From Xylogone sp. PMI_703 (Eukaryota; Ascomycota; Leotiomycetes), in NCBI GenBank assembly GCA_021399445.1, contig JAJTUQ010000001.1:8494001-8558000 (forward strand): a stretch of 64,000 bases of DNA, read 5' to 3'. The notes under the pieces are model-generated. The model saw only the letters and a list, made by a program, of their open reading frames with translations. It made no database searches and was not told the origin of the DNA. Made by a program: the position numbers and the translations under genes. How positions within the stretch are numbered: position 1 is the stretch's first letter; each line of letters opens with the position of its first letter. This document shows positions 52,624 through 62,348 of the stretch, one piece after another.

Positions 52624-54280
52624 CTAGTCATGCGCCCTGACGTCCTCAACATTTTCCACATCCGTCTGCTCAAGCTTGTTATCTATATTTCTTTCGCGAG
52701 CATGCTGATGAGGAACGACGGTGCGTCCACCCTTCGACGTCAGCACTCCGCCTGTAAAGCCACCTTTCGCGAACAAGAGGGGAATATCTTCTAACGTCAG
52801 GCCCTTGGTCTCTGGATAGAAGAAGTATACCATAGGTATAAATGCCGCATTAAGCACAGCGAATATTATGAAAGTCCGCCACCCGATGTTATCTAGAGTT
52901 GATTAATAACCTCTTGGGGAAAATGCAGTAAGGTGAGCACCTACCAAAGGCAATGGGGGTGATCTTAACCACGGCAAAAACTGCCATCCAGTTCCAGCCG
53001 GAGGCAATAGCTTGCATTCGAGTGCGGATTCTGGTAGTATTGATTTCAGATGGGTAGAACCAAGGAACCGGAAGCCAGCCAATGCCATAAAAGAGCTGGA
53101 AGATGAAAATAAATGCCGTCGCTCCGTACGCCGCTCCTTTGGAATCGAGTGAGAGCAGGATGGTGACCATAACAAAGCAGAGACAAAGCCCCATGGAACA
53201 GATCATGAGAAGTGTCCGTCGACCGAATCGATCCATGAGGAGGACAGGAATGGCTGATCCAACCAGATAAGTGCACTGAGCACATCCGGCAAGGATCAAA
53301 GACAGATTACGGCTGAGGCCCATGGTGTCCTGGAAGAGAACTGGAGCGTAGTAATTGATCATGTTAGAACCGGTAAATTGTTGGCCCAGCTGGATAGATA
53401 TGACGATTAACAAACGTCGGAGATTCTGGGTTTCTCCCCATGTAAACAGTTCCTTGAATCTAAAAGGCCCTCCTTTGAGTTCCTCCTCGAGGCCGACACG
53501 GATATCCAGGATCGTACTGGTGACGACCAGGTCATCCACAGGCTTGTCTTCGATGGCACTAATAACCTCACGAGCTTCCTCATATCGATCATGTCGAACA
53601 AGCCATCGAGGAGTCTCAGGCAGACCAGTCATCTGCAACACCAGCAGGATAGCGAAAATAGCCTGGAAGCCGAGAGGAAAGCGCCACTGGAACGAAGACT
53701 CCGTGAAATTGGTACCGTAGTCCATCCTAATCCTCGGTTAGTAACGCAGCTTCATCACTGGAAACGTTCATAAATAATAAACAGGAACGACTTACCAGTA
53801 AGCGATGACCACTCCGAGGATAGTCACAGTGCCCTGCAGCGTCAGCAATGCACCTCGGATGGCAGCTGGTGAACATTCACTCTGGTACATTGGCGCTGTG
53901 GATGAATTCATGCCATTTCCAATGCCCGTGATGATGCGACCGGCAATGAGCTGAGCAATCGTGAAAGACGAAGCAATGATGGCAGCGCCCACAATCATTA
54001 TGGCACCTCCACAAATCAACATTGTTCGACGCCCAAGACGCTCGCCGACGAAGTAGCACACAATGGAACCAACGACGCATCCGATATCGTACAGTGCCGT
54101 GATGTTTCCTTGCATGTCCGCATCTGGGTGATGGAAATCGCGACCGAAGCGGTTGTCGGCGCCGATGATGCCAGCCATGACGCCCTGATCAAAGCCAAGG
54201 AGGAGGAAGGCCTGACAAGAGGCCATAGTGATGGCCGTCAACAGCGCCTTTCCCCGGAAATGATGTTTCCACAGCACCAT
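52624..54280 (-). CDS. MFS sugar porter
   Basis: Three exons: 54280-53796, 53726-52945, 52892-52624, for 511 residues. The start is the first ATG in frame. Twelve helices are expected. Sugar-porter (2.A.1.1) signatures are clear: GFDQGVMAGI in helix 1, GERLGRRTML after helix 2, RIITGIGNGMNSSTAPMYQSE, PETPRWLVRHDR before the central loop, QLGQQFTGSNMINYYAP in helix 7, DRFGRRTLL, and PETKGLTLEDI near the end. It most probably imports a mono- or disaccharide with protons at the plasma membrane. Its position next to the fucosidase gene makes L-fucose, galactose or an oligosaccharide the best guess, but specificity cannot be read from sequence. Confidence 0.9.
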
Positions 54281-55938
54281 TTTTGCTTTCTTCCGTTGAC
54301 TGTAGCTTAAGTTGGTGACGAGATGTTGACACAAGTGAAGCGAATTAAGAAAAAAGAGACTTTGTATTTATTATTAAGTAGAGCTCTCCTTGAGGTTCAC
54401 GCAATATTAACCCGATAATCTCGAGATGCTCCATCTTCGATGTGATGTGTATCATAGGCTGGTAGGTTCCTGTTCATCTCAACCGAGTTGGTCCCACTGT
54501 AGTTTCGAAAGCAGGTTGTCCCTCGAGAAGATCCCTCAGCCCTTCTACAGTATTCGCAGAAATGGATCTCGGTAGGAACTTGACCGAGTCTATCAGAACC
54601 TGTCGATAATTACGACAAAGCATGTGGGGATCGATAATCACGTTCCTGTAGAAGGTTCTCCTTGGAGCGGATGTCCGGGGATTGCGTATTCACTCAGCAC
54701 GCATGGGTTATGATCGACAACAGCGTGCGGAGAAAACGTTCAACGAATAACAGCATAATAACAAGCCATTACCTAATCCAAGAAATTAATTGAGTTAACC
54801 AACTTTCATCAAGTCAACGTTGTTCTGAATATATTATTTTAGACATTCCGTGTTAGTTGAGATCGTGTTGGAGGTGGAAACAGGTATTGTACGATAGGCT
54901 GGTAAGAGTGGCTTAACGGCATTCCTTCAATCAACTGTTTAGCTACCGGCATCCTCATACCACGCCACAGCGCCCTGTAACTGGTTGTAAGTAAGCCGCC
55001 GCTCAGCCTCAGTTACAAGCTTATAGCCACCTTTTAAGCTTACTTTAAGGAGGTATAAAGCTATTACTAAGTATACATGCATTGAATTCTTATTATATTT
55101 ATACTTGACTACCTACTCACGCTAGTTCTATAAACTAAATAGTTATATCTTATGAGTGTAATTTATAAAATCAAGATCATTTGTATTCATCTCGACTTTG
55201 CAATGGCCCCACCGGCGAGCTCTCCTGTACTCAAACAGAAGCTGGATTAGACGCCGCATATGCATAATGCTGAATCGCACTACTTGCATGAATGTATCTT
55301 TGAAAATTTGGTATAATATGGTACTCCAATGCAAGTAGTCCCATATGAAGATCAAATAGTTGTATAAAACAAGTTCATTCGAAGCACAGAATGTAATAAT
55401 TCGCAAAGACGGTTTAGGTTTGTCACATCTTGTTGGACAGGGTAGCTTATTAATGCATATGGCGAGGATTCTGTGCACGAATAGAATAAGTGTAACTTAC
55501 TCTTCAAGAGATTTCGAATCAGAACTTATCTTGAATTTCCAAATCTGTCCCCATCACCCACCGCATCACACTCATTAGTTCCGCCGGACCCTGACTAGCC
55601 AGTGAGCCTTCAAGTCCTTTAATAAAATAAATTATAAACTGGGAAGTTGGAAATTTATAGGCCTGATAACCAACGAAATCGTTGAGACCGAAGCGTAGAG
55701 ACCGATCAAGACAATCCGAAGACTGCCAGGTTACTGGAGCGAATCTACACTGTTTTCTCCCTTGATCTGTGGATAGTTTGTCATAGTGTTAGTTTATCCT
55801 CTGCTAAACTAGTTTGGCTGAGACACAATCGCGGAACATACTCAGATAGATATATAATCATAGTAAAACCAGGCTGGCATATTTATTTGCTTTTACATAT
55901 ACCGAATATTCCCATATCTCCTCAATATTTCATACATC
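54281..55938. other. intergenic, no gene seen
   Basis: The left part is the promoter of the sugar porter; the right part is the 3' flank of the aldehyde dehydrogenase. A short palindromic AAGCTTA/TAAGCTT cluster occurs at about 55016-55045 and AT-rich DNA at 55050-55180. No coding frame is supportable. Confidence 0.6.
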
Positions 55939-57426
55939 TTACTTCAACCCCAAATTGACATTGACACTCTTAATTTGAGTAAAGGACAGCAATTCGTCTA
56001 AACACTCCTCTCTTCCCAAGCCTGATTCCTTGACTCCTCCGAATGGAACACCAAGAAAGTGCCTTCCAACCTGATTCACCCACACAAATCCCACTTCTAA
56101 TTTCGGCACGGTTGAGTGAACTGTATTTATACTCTCGGTATAGATTGAAGCAGTTAATCCATAAGACGTATCATTCACTTGATGAATCAGTTCATCTTCA
56201 TTACCCCATTTGAAGACAGACATTACAGGTCCGAAGATTTCTTCTTTAGCGATTCGCATATGTGGCTGTACGTTCGCAAAGATCGTTGGCTCAATAAAGT
56301 ATCCCCCTTGAATTACAGGATTATCTGAAGGGATTTTACCACCTAACAACAATTTAGCACCTTCTTTCTTCGCACTGTCAATATATGAGAGAACGCGATC
56401 TTGTGCGACTTTGCTGATCACAGGCCCCATAGTTGTCGACATTTCGGTTGGAACACCAGGGATATAATACTTCTTGACCAAATCACAAACTCGTTGTAAT
56501 ACCTCGTCATGGTGTGATTCATGTAAAAAAATCCGTGACGTAGACCCGCATGACTGACCTGCCCAAGTAAAATTCATCCCTTTAACAACTCCTTCGACTA
56601 ACTTGTCGATATTCGCATCAGGAAAAGCCAATAACGCGTTTTTCCCGCCCAACTCAAAAAGAGTATGCTTAAGTGTATCTGCTGCCGCATGTTGAATAGC
56701 TTTGCCTGTTGCTACACTACCGATCAGAGTCACTTTGCGTATGAGAGGATGGGTAGACAAAGTCTTCCCACACTCTACTGAGCCAGGAAGAATATTGAGG
56801 ACTCCAGGGGGGAATACATCGCTAAGAATTTCCGCAAGTCGTAAACATGAAATAGGTGCTTGATCTGGAGGCTTGATAATAACAGTATTTCCGGCAGCCA
56901 AAGGAGCAGCAAGCTTGCCACCTGCAAACATAATAGGATGATTGAAAGCGATAATTCGAGCAACAACTCCCAATGGTTGTCTCAGTGTATAGTGGAAGCT
57001 TTCATCTGATTGCGGGATTGTTTCGCCTCGGATCATGGGTATCAAGCCAGCGAAATAGTCCATATTTGCAGCTGCAACGTGTGCGTCGTTCAGCATTTCT
57101 GCCACAGGATTCCCGGTATTGAGGGCATCTAGAAGAGCTAGTTCCTTGCTATGTTGTCTAACCACATCAGCTGCTTTTCGCAAATAAGCTGCTCGCTGGG
57201 TCGGAGTGGTTGATCGCCATGCGGGAAAGGCTTGATGAGCGGCCTTCACGGCTGCGTCCACATCTTCAGAGTTGGCTTGTGCAACTAGATCAATCACAGT
57301 GCCATTTGCTGGATTAAGAGTTTCTTGGTAGTGATTATTCAGTGGACAGTGCCATTTGCCGTCGTAAAACAGATCCTTGTGCGAAGGAAGTGACTCCTGA
57401 ATGTTGGGTAATTGAACTGCCATCAT
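55939..57426 (-). CDS. NAD(P)-dependent aldehyde dehydrogenase
   Basis: Single exon, 495 residues, two ATG codons in tandem at the start. All active-site features of the ALDH superfamily are present: Asn162 in AFNHP, Lys185 in IIKPPDQ for cofactor binding, general base Glu258 in FELGGKN, and nucleophile Cys293 in AGQSCGSTSR. EEIFGPVMSVFKW and LGVPFGGVKESGLGRE near the end are also typical. Length is standard for a soluble cytosolic ALDH. The reaction is aldehyde to carboxylate with NAD(P)+. It is transcribed away from the Zn2Cys6 factor, sharing a 560-base promoter, which suggests co-regulation. Substrate could be lactaldehyde from deoxysugar breakdown or an aldehyde made by the ThDP enzyme at 62349; neither is shown. 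Overall it resembles betaine/aromatic ALDHs. Confidence 0.93.
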   Translation of the reverse strand: MMAVQLPNIQESLPSHKDLFYDGKWHCPLNNHYQETLNPANGTVIDLVAQANSEDVDAAVKAAHQAFPAWRSTTPTQRAAYLRKAADVVRQHSKELALLDALNTGNPVAEMLNDAHVAAANMDYFAGLIPMIRGETIPQSDESFHYTLRQPLGVVARIIAFNHPIMFAGGKLAAPLAAGNTVIIKPPDQAPISCLRLAEILSDVFPPGVLNILPGSVECGKTLSTHPLIRKVTLIGSVATGKAIQHAAADTLKHTLFELGGKNALLAFPDANIDKLVEGVVKGMNFTWAGQSCGSTSRIFLHESHHDEVLQRVCDLVKKYYIPGVPTEMSTTMGPVISKVAQDRVLSYIDSAKKEGAKLLLGGKIPSDNPVIQGGYFIEPTIFANVQPHMRIAKEEIFGPVMSVFKWGNEDELIHQVNDTSYGLTASIYTESINTVHSTVPKLEVGFVWVNQVGRHFLGVPFGGVKESGLGREECLDELLSFTQIKSVNVNLGLK

Positions 57427-57988
57427 TAAAGTTTTTTAATTTTTGATCCTTTGCTAAGTAAGTCTTTGGTACAATGCTGCAGCTGTTTCAATTGTAGATA
57501 TATATTTCCTATTTACTCCTAAATGCCGCACCTACCGCGGATGCAATTCCAACGGCATGACGTTCCATCTACGGCAGCCCCTTCTATGTGTGTACAGTAC
57601 CATGCAGGACTGTATGAATACCTCCGTGATTGCCTCCGTGATTATCCTCGGAACGGCAGTTCCCCGCAAGTGCGGCAACTCGTTCCGTGCTCCGTCCCGA
57701 GTTTTGCGGAGTGCAGATGCGGGGATTTAACTGCCAGTCTCTCTGGGGCCGGTGGGTCGCCTACGGTGATGCGCTCTTGGGAGACTGAGAGAAGCTACAT
57801 GGTTGAAGGGGTGGCCGATGGATGCGCTAGGTAATGCATTCATGTTGGCAGAGTGAATTTACGTTTCTGGATGTCAGATATGAATTCCTGCTTGCTACAA
57901 ACCGAACAAACCTCATGATTCACCAGATGGATGCTTGCTGAATTAGTACGAGCTTCGCTCAAGGACATGAATATAGGAGACATCTACC
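57427..57988. promoter_or_regulatory. divergent promoter with clustered CGG palindromes
   Basis: Shared 5' region of the aldehyde dehydrogenase and Zn2Cys6 factor genes. It contains CCGCGG at about 57536, a direct repeat CCTCCGTGATT at 57621-57631 and 57633-57643, GGAACGGCAGTTCC at 57650-57663, CCGCAAGTGCGG at 57664-57675, and CTCCG...CGGAG at 57690-57711. CGG/CCG half-sites in inverted or everted pairs are the known targets of Zn2Cys6 dimers. Autoregulation by the adjacent factor is inferred. Confidence 0.6.
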
Positions 57989-60132
57989 ATGGAATACGCG
58001 TCTCTGGAGCCGTTTTCAGGGCGGAGACGCCGGGTTGCTGTCGCCTGTGATCACTGTAGAAGGCGTAAAATGCGCTGTGACGGCGTGCAGCCTCGGTGTA
58101 CCTACTGCTCAGATCATGGCATCGCCTGTGTATATCAGCAGGTATCAGAGAGAGTTCAGGTTTCGAGACGCTACTTGAGCTCTCTCACCAGACAGGTAGA
58201 AGAGTTGCGTAATGCAAACGCTCGTCTGGTGAACAAATCCCCAGAAAATTTTGGCTTTGATAGCGAATGCCCGCGAAGAAGCATGGTATCATCAGGTTGT
58301 CCGATGTCAGTCACAAGTCCAGCTCAAGAGGCTGTTGAATTGCCTCCATCCCTAGCTCCACCAGCTCAAACTGTAGCACCGTTAGAAAACCGCAGAGCTA
58401 GCTTCAAAGAATTCGTTTCAAACGAATCAAATTCATTTTGCGACACCATTGTACGTCCAGGGACACCTCCGCCTGCCGGCGGAAGTTACTTCGGAAGCTC
58501 TTCAACTGTTTCTTTCCTTGAAGCCGTTCATACCATGGCATTCCGCAATGGTATGGACATCCCTCAGCGATTTAAGCTAGCTGGACAGCACCATCCGGAC
58601 GAGGTCCAGGAATCATCATGGACTAACCAAGTCCTTCAGACCCTAAGTTTCAAGTCGAGGTTTCTGCCTCCTCGCCCCACAGCAGACCACTTGATCGAGA
58701 CATATTTCTCTTCTCAGATATGTATATGATCCTCCATGAACCAACATTCCGCGAGCAATATGACAGTGTTTGGCAATCTGGACCCCAGCCAGATGACCTG
58801 TGGTTCTGTCTTCTCAACATGGTGTTTACATTGGGGTCTCTATTTTCTGATTGTCTAAATTCTGAAGATAGCGAATCCAAAGCGAGGAATTTCTTCGCAC
58901 AGGCGACAGATTTATTCAATTTTGATGACATTGATTACGGCAGCCTAGCCATTGTGCAGGCTTTGCTGCTCATGGGCCAATACTTGCATATTAGGAGAGT
59001 AACTAGATGTTGGCATGTCTTTGGCATAGCGATTCGGATCGCTGAGGGACTCGGACTCCAGCTGAGTGATGCTAATAACAAGTGTGATCCTGTAGAGCGA
59101 GAGACAAGGAAACGGTGTTGGTGTGGTTGCATGGTCATGGATACCATGCTAGCTATGACATTTGGGCGGCCCACGATGATTCCAACTCAGTATTATGACA
59201 ACGCGGAAATGCCAGAGCCGGTGGATGATGTTCGGATTGCCAGGGAAAGTAGTGCCCCTCAACAGCAGGATAGTGCACCACCTAGGATCCTCCTGTTTAT
59301 CAAAAGGATAAAACTATGTGTCATTCTTCACAGAATTCTGCAAACGCTCTATCGGATGACCCCAGACAATGGAGATTCTCGATTTCCCGCCGAAGAAATG
59401 ATGAAGTTCGACCAGCAGCTTGATGCATGGAACAATGACTTACCGGTTTCGATGAGGATGAAGGAGCCTTTAGAACATAACATTTGCGAGTCATCAAGCA
59501 CGAGACCACGATACATGCTTTACACACGATATCTGGTTGTACGCATCCTGTTGACACGACCGAGCCTTACAGTGGTCATGAGCATGACCAGTAGCACCAG
59601 TGATAAGCCGAAACCACTGGACCAAGCATTTGCTCTATGTGTGGCAGAAGCCTGTGTCGACACATCGAAGCAACTGGTTGATTATATCCATACCAATTTG
59701 CAAGTTGAACGAGCACTGTGGCACACTACTCATACCGTCTTCAATGCTGCTCTAGTCCTGTTCGCAGCCCAGATAATTCCTGTATTAAAACCACGGATTG
59801 CTGAGACCCAGCACTGGGAAGAGAGTATTGAGATAATGCGGTTCCTATCCCAGAGATGTAGCTCTGCACAGACATGTCTATCGGTGTTGGAAAGATTCAG
59901 TAATTGTTTGACGCAATCTAGTGGTAAGTACGGCATTTACTATAACCGACACATGACCTTTATCAGTTAACTGACAGGAGTTTCTTGTGTAGGTTGCAGA
60001 GAAGGGCAGAATGCTGGACCGGACGCCCTCGGTTCTTCGGAATTTACGATATCTCCATCTCTTCTCTGGCAGAATTGGACAGATTCATTCGGGTTTGATA
60101 AAGTAATTGGTAGAGAGTTTTCATTTATTTGA
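57989..60132 (+). CDS. Zn2Cys6 fungal transcription factor, frame break at about 58710
   Basis: The first block runs from 57989, the second to 59923, then an intron 59924-59992 and a last exon 59993-60132. The zinc cluster has Cys20, 23, 30, 37, 40 and 47 (C2-C6-C6-C2-C6). A short coiled coil follows (RYLSSLTRQVEELRNANARL). The middle regulatory domain (PF04082 type) spans FLPPRPTADHLIETYF to TFGRPTMIP and beyond. The reading frame changes by one base between ETYF and MYMILHEPTF, near 58706-58718; one extra T in the TATTTC run would bridge it, but the alignment to the other Zn2Cys6 factor in this window suggests one residue may also be missing. An intron here is unlikely because the conserved blocks abut. 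Either a sequence error or a recent loss. Divergent from the ALDH gene, so it may regulate this cluster. Confidence 0.82.
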
Positions 60133-60276
60133 AAAATAGAAAAGTATTCAGATATATAATCATTCCATACCTCTCATCATGCGTATATTTTGTTGAAAAG
60201 ATTAACCTGTAGTTTGAATTAAATAACTGCCTGCTACAATACGGACAAACCACTTAGGAAGAAATGGAAAAGGTGT

Positions 60277-61776
60277 TCATGCATTTTCCACATGTTCTGC
60301 GTCCTGACGCACTATTTCATCCTTAGCCACATTACTGGGGGCAGCATTTAGAGCTTGGAAGTGAATTCCAGGTTTCTCCACGAAGTAGAAATCAATTTCT
60401 TCTAGCGACAACCCTTTCGTTTCCGGAAAACAGAAGTAAACAATCACCGCAATCACCGCATTGAACGCTGCCAAGATAATGTAAAATCTATAATGGATAT
60501 TCGTGATTGCGATAGGTGTTATCTCAACAATCATAAATTGGAATAGCCAGTAGCAGATGTTCCCCAGAGCAAGGCCTTTCTCACGGATCTGCAGTGGCAG
60601 GATCTCAGCTGGATATGCCCATGACGGTCCAAGCCAGGTCATCGAGTTGACCGAGAAGTAAGCGAATAGCATAACCACGGCGGCAATTCCGTATGCATGT
60701 GAATTGCTTTCATCAGATTGAGTCTTTGCGAGTAAGACTGCAATGATAATGAAAAATACGCTTTGTAAAGCGGCACCTCCCCATAGAAATGGTCGACGGC
60801 CGAACCGATCAATAGTAAAGACAGGCAGAAGGGCTGAGATCAGAGATGCAACGGATGTCAAGCCCGCTACCCACAGCGATGTGGAATGGCTTACTTTCAC
60901 AAAGGTGATGAGCAAGGTCGGCATATAGTATGTGACCGAATTGATGCCATTCAACTGGTGCATGATCATAGTTCCACAAGCCAGACATACTCGCAAGAAG
61001 TTCTGAGTAGGACCGCATGAGATCACTTGCAGATACTGGTTCTCTCCGTCTCTCCTTTCTAGCTGAACTGCCTCATCTATCTGTGCCAGGCGATGATCAA
61101 CAGACCCTCCCCCTAATCGTTCGAGAACTTCTCGTGCTTCGGCCCGCCGGTTCTGTTTGACAAGCCAGCGTGGCGACTCGGGCAAAAATGTTATGAGGAG
61201 GCCAGATATGCCAACGAACACTAACTGAAATGCCAGAGGAAATGTAAAGGCCACACTCCCTTTCTCATTATGGAAGCTGTAGTTGATCCACTGAGCAAGG
61301 AAAAGTCCTCCTACTGCCCCCCCAAGGATCTGCAGCGTGAGATACATTCCTCTAGAACGTCCAGTGACGACCTCTGCCTGCCACAGCCCGACAGTAGAGG
61401 TCAGGATGCCCACACCGACCCCACTGATTATGCGTCCCGCTAGCAACTGCCCCAGCTTTGTAGATGAGCACTGGATAATAGCACCAGCAGCACAAATACA
61501 GAGACCGGTGAAGATAGTTCGTCGGCGGCCCAATTTAGCGCCAATAATAAAAGCTATTGTGCCTCCTAGAAACCCTCCAATATTGTACATGGCACTGATA
61601 GTCCCAAGGAGACCAGAACTGGGATGATGGTATGTTGCTAGGAACCATGGTAACACAAGAAGCCCTGAAAAGACACCGTTGTCGTATCCGAAGAGGAGGA
61701 AGCCGCAAGAGGAAGCGATTGTGATGAGGACGATTAGTGGTCGACCAGATATCTTCTGCAAGGCTTTTAGTGGCAT
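60277..61776 (-). CDS. MFS sugar porter, intronless
   Basis: Single exon, 499 residues. Twelve helices; sugar-porter signatures GYDNGVFSGL in helix 1, GAKLGRRRTIF after helix 2, RIISGVGVGILTS with WQAEV in helix 5, PESPRWLVKQNRR before the central loop, QLNGINSVTYYMPTL in helix 7, DRFGRRPFLW, and PETKGLSLEEID near the C-terminus. The C-terminal tail is hydrophilic. It differs clearly from the other porter at 52624, so the two are unlikely to be recent duplicates. The gene lies tail-to-tail with the Zn2Cys6 factor (144 bases) and head-to-head with the ThDP enzyme gene, sharing a promoter with a CGG-N8-CCG palindrome. Substrate unknown: sugar, sugar acid or aromatic acid are all handled by this family. 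Confidence 0.9.
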   Translation of the reverse strand: MPLKALQKISGRPLIVLITIASSCGFLLFGYDNGVFSGLLVLPWFLATYHHPSSGLLGTISAMYNIGGFLGGTIAFIIGAKLGRRRTIFTGLCICAAGAIIQCSSTKLGQLLAGRIISGVGVGILTSTVGLWQAEVVTGRSRGMYLTLQILGGAVGGLFLAQWINYSFHNEKGSVAFTFPLAFQLVFVGISGLLITFLPESPRWLVKQNRRAEAREVLERLGGGSVDHRLAQIDEAVQLERRDGENQYLQVISCGPTQNFLRVCLACGTMIMHQLNGINSVTYYMPTLLITFVKVSHSTSLWVAGLTSVASLISALLPVFTIDRFGRRPFLWGGAALQSVFFIIIAVLLAKTQSDESNSHAYGIAAVVMLFAYFSVNSMTWLGPSWAYPAEILPLQIREKGLALGNICYWLFQFMIVEITPIAITNIHYRFYIILAAFNAVIAVIVYFCFPETKGLSLEEIDFYFVEKPGIHFQALNAAPSNVAKDEIVRQDAEHVENA

Positions 61777-62348
61777 GTTTGTTGTCGGATATTTATTCCC
61801 AAGTCAAGATCAAAATTGCAATCACTCCGATACAACAAGTTAAAAGAACCCGCAGAAATATTTTGTCTAGAATATGATGGGTCAAGGTTCGGAGTTATCT
61901 ATTTTATACAGCAATAGCTGAGAGAGCATGCCAAGAGAGCATGGAAGAGTAACCCGTGTTGCCAGTCGGCTACGGATACACATCCGTATTTATGTATAGG
62001 AAGATTCAATTGTGGCGCCACGTTCTTGTCAGCTTTTATCGAGAATGATGTGGTTTACTCCATATTTGCCACTATTAAATAGTTAAGCTTCTAAGGCTAG
62101 TTGTGTATAAGATGGGCAAACACGGAAGCACTTCCCGTCAAGGGATAAGGCATCCGTCTCACAGACAGGAGCATATGGCAACAACCGACCTCGAAGGAGG
62201 AAAGAGCCTTTTGAGGTCTTCACCTTATCTCCGTTAGCCTGCTTCTCATATTGGGCATATATATGTGTGTGCATGTGTGTTCTCTCGTGTCAAGCCACTT
62301 GTTTCCTGATACTCTCTAATCTTGGAAAAGGCGAAGCTTTAGACATCA
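61777..62348. promoter_or_regulatory. divergent promoter between sugar porter and ThDP enzyme genes
   Basis: The main visible site is a perfect inverted repeat with seven-base arms, TACGGAT-ACAC-ATCCGTA, at 61971-61988, giving CGG-N8-CCG. It lies 195 bases upstream of the porter start and 361 bases upstream of the ThDP start. A Zn2Cys6 dimer is the natural reader. GAGAGCATG occurs twice at about 61923-61942. Confidence 0.6.
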
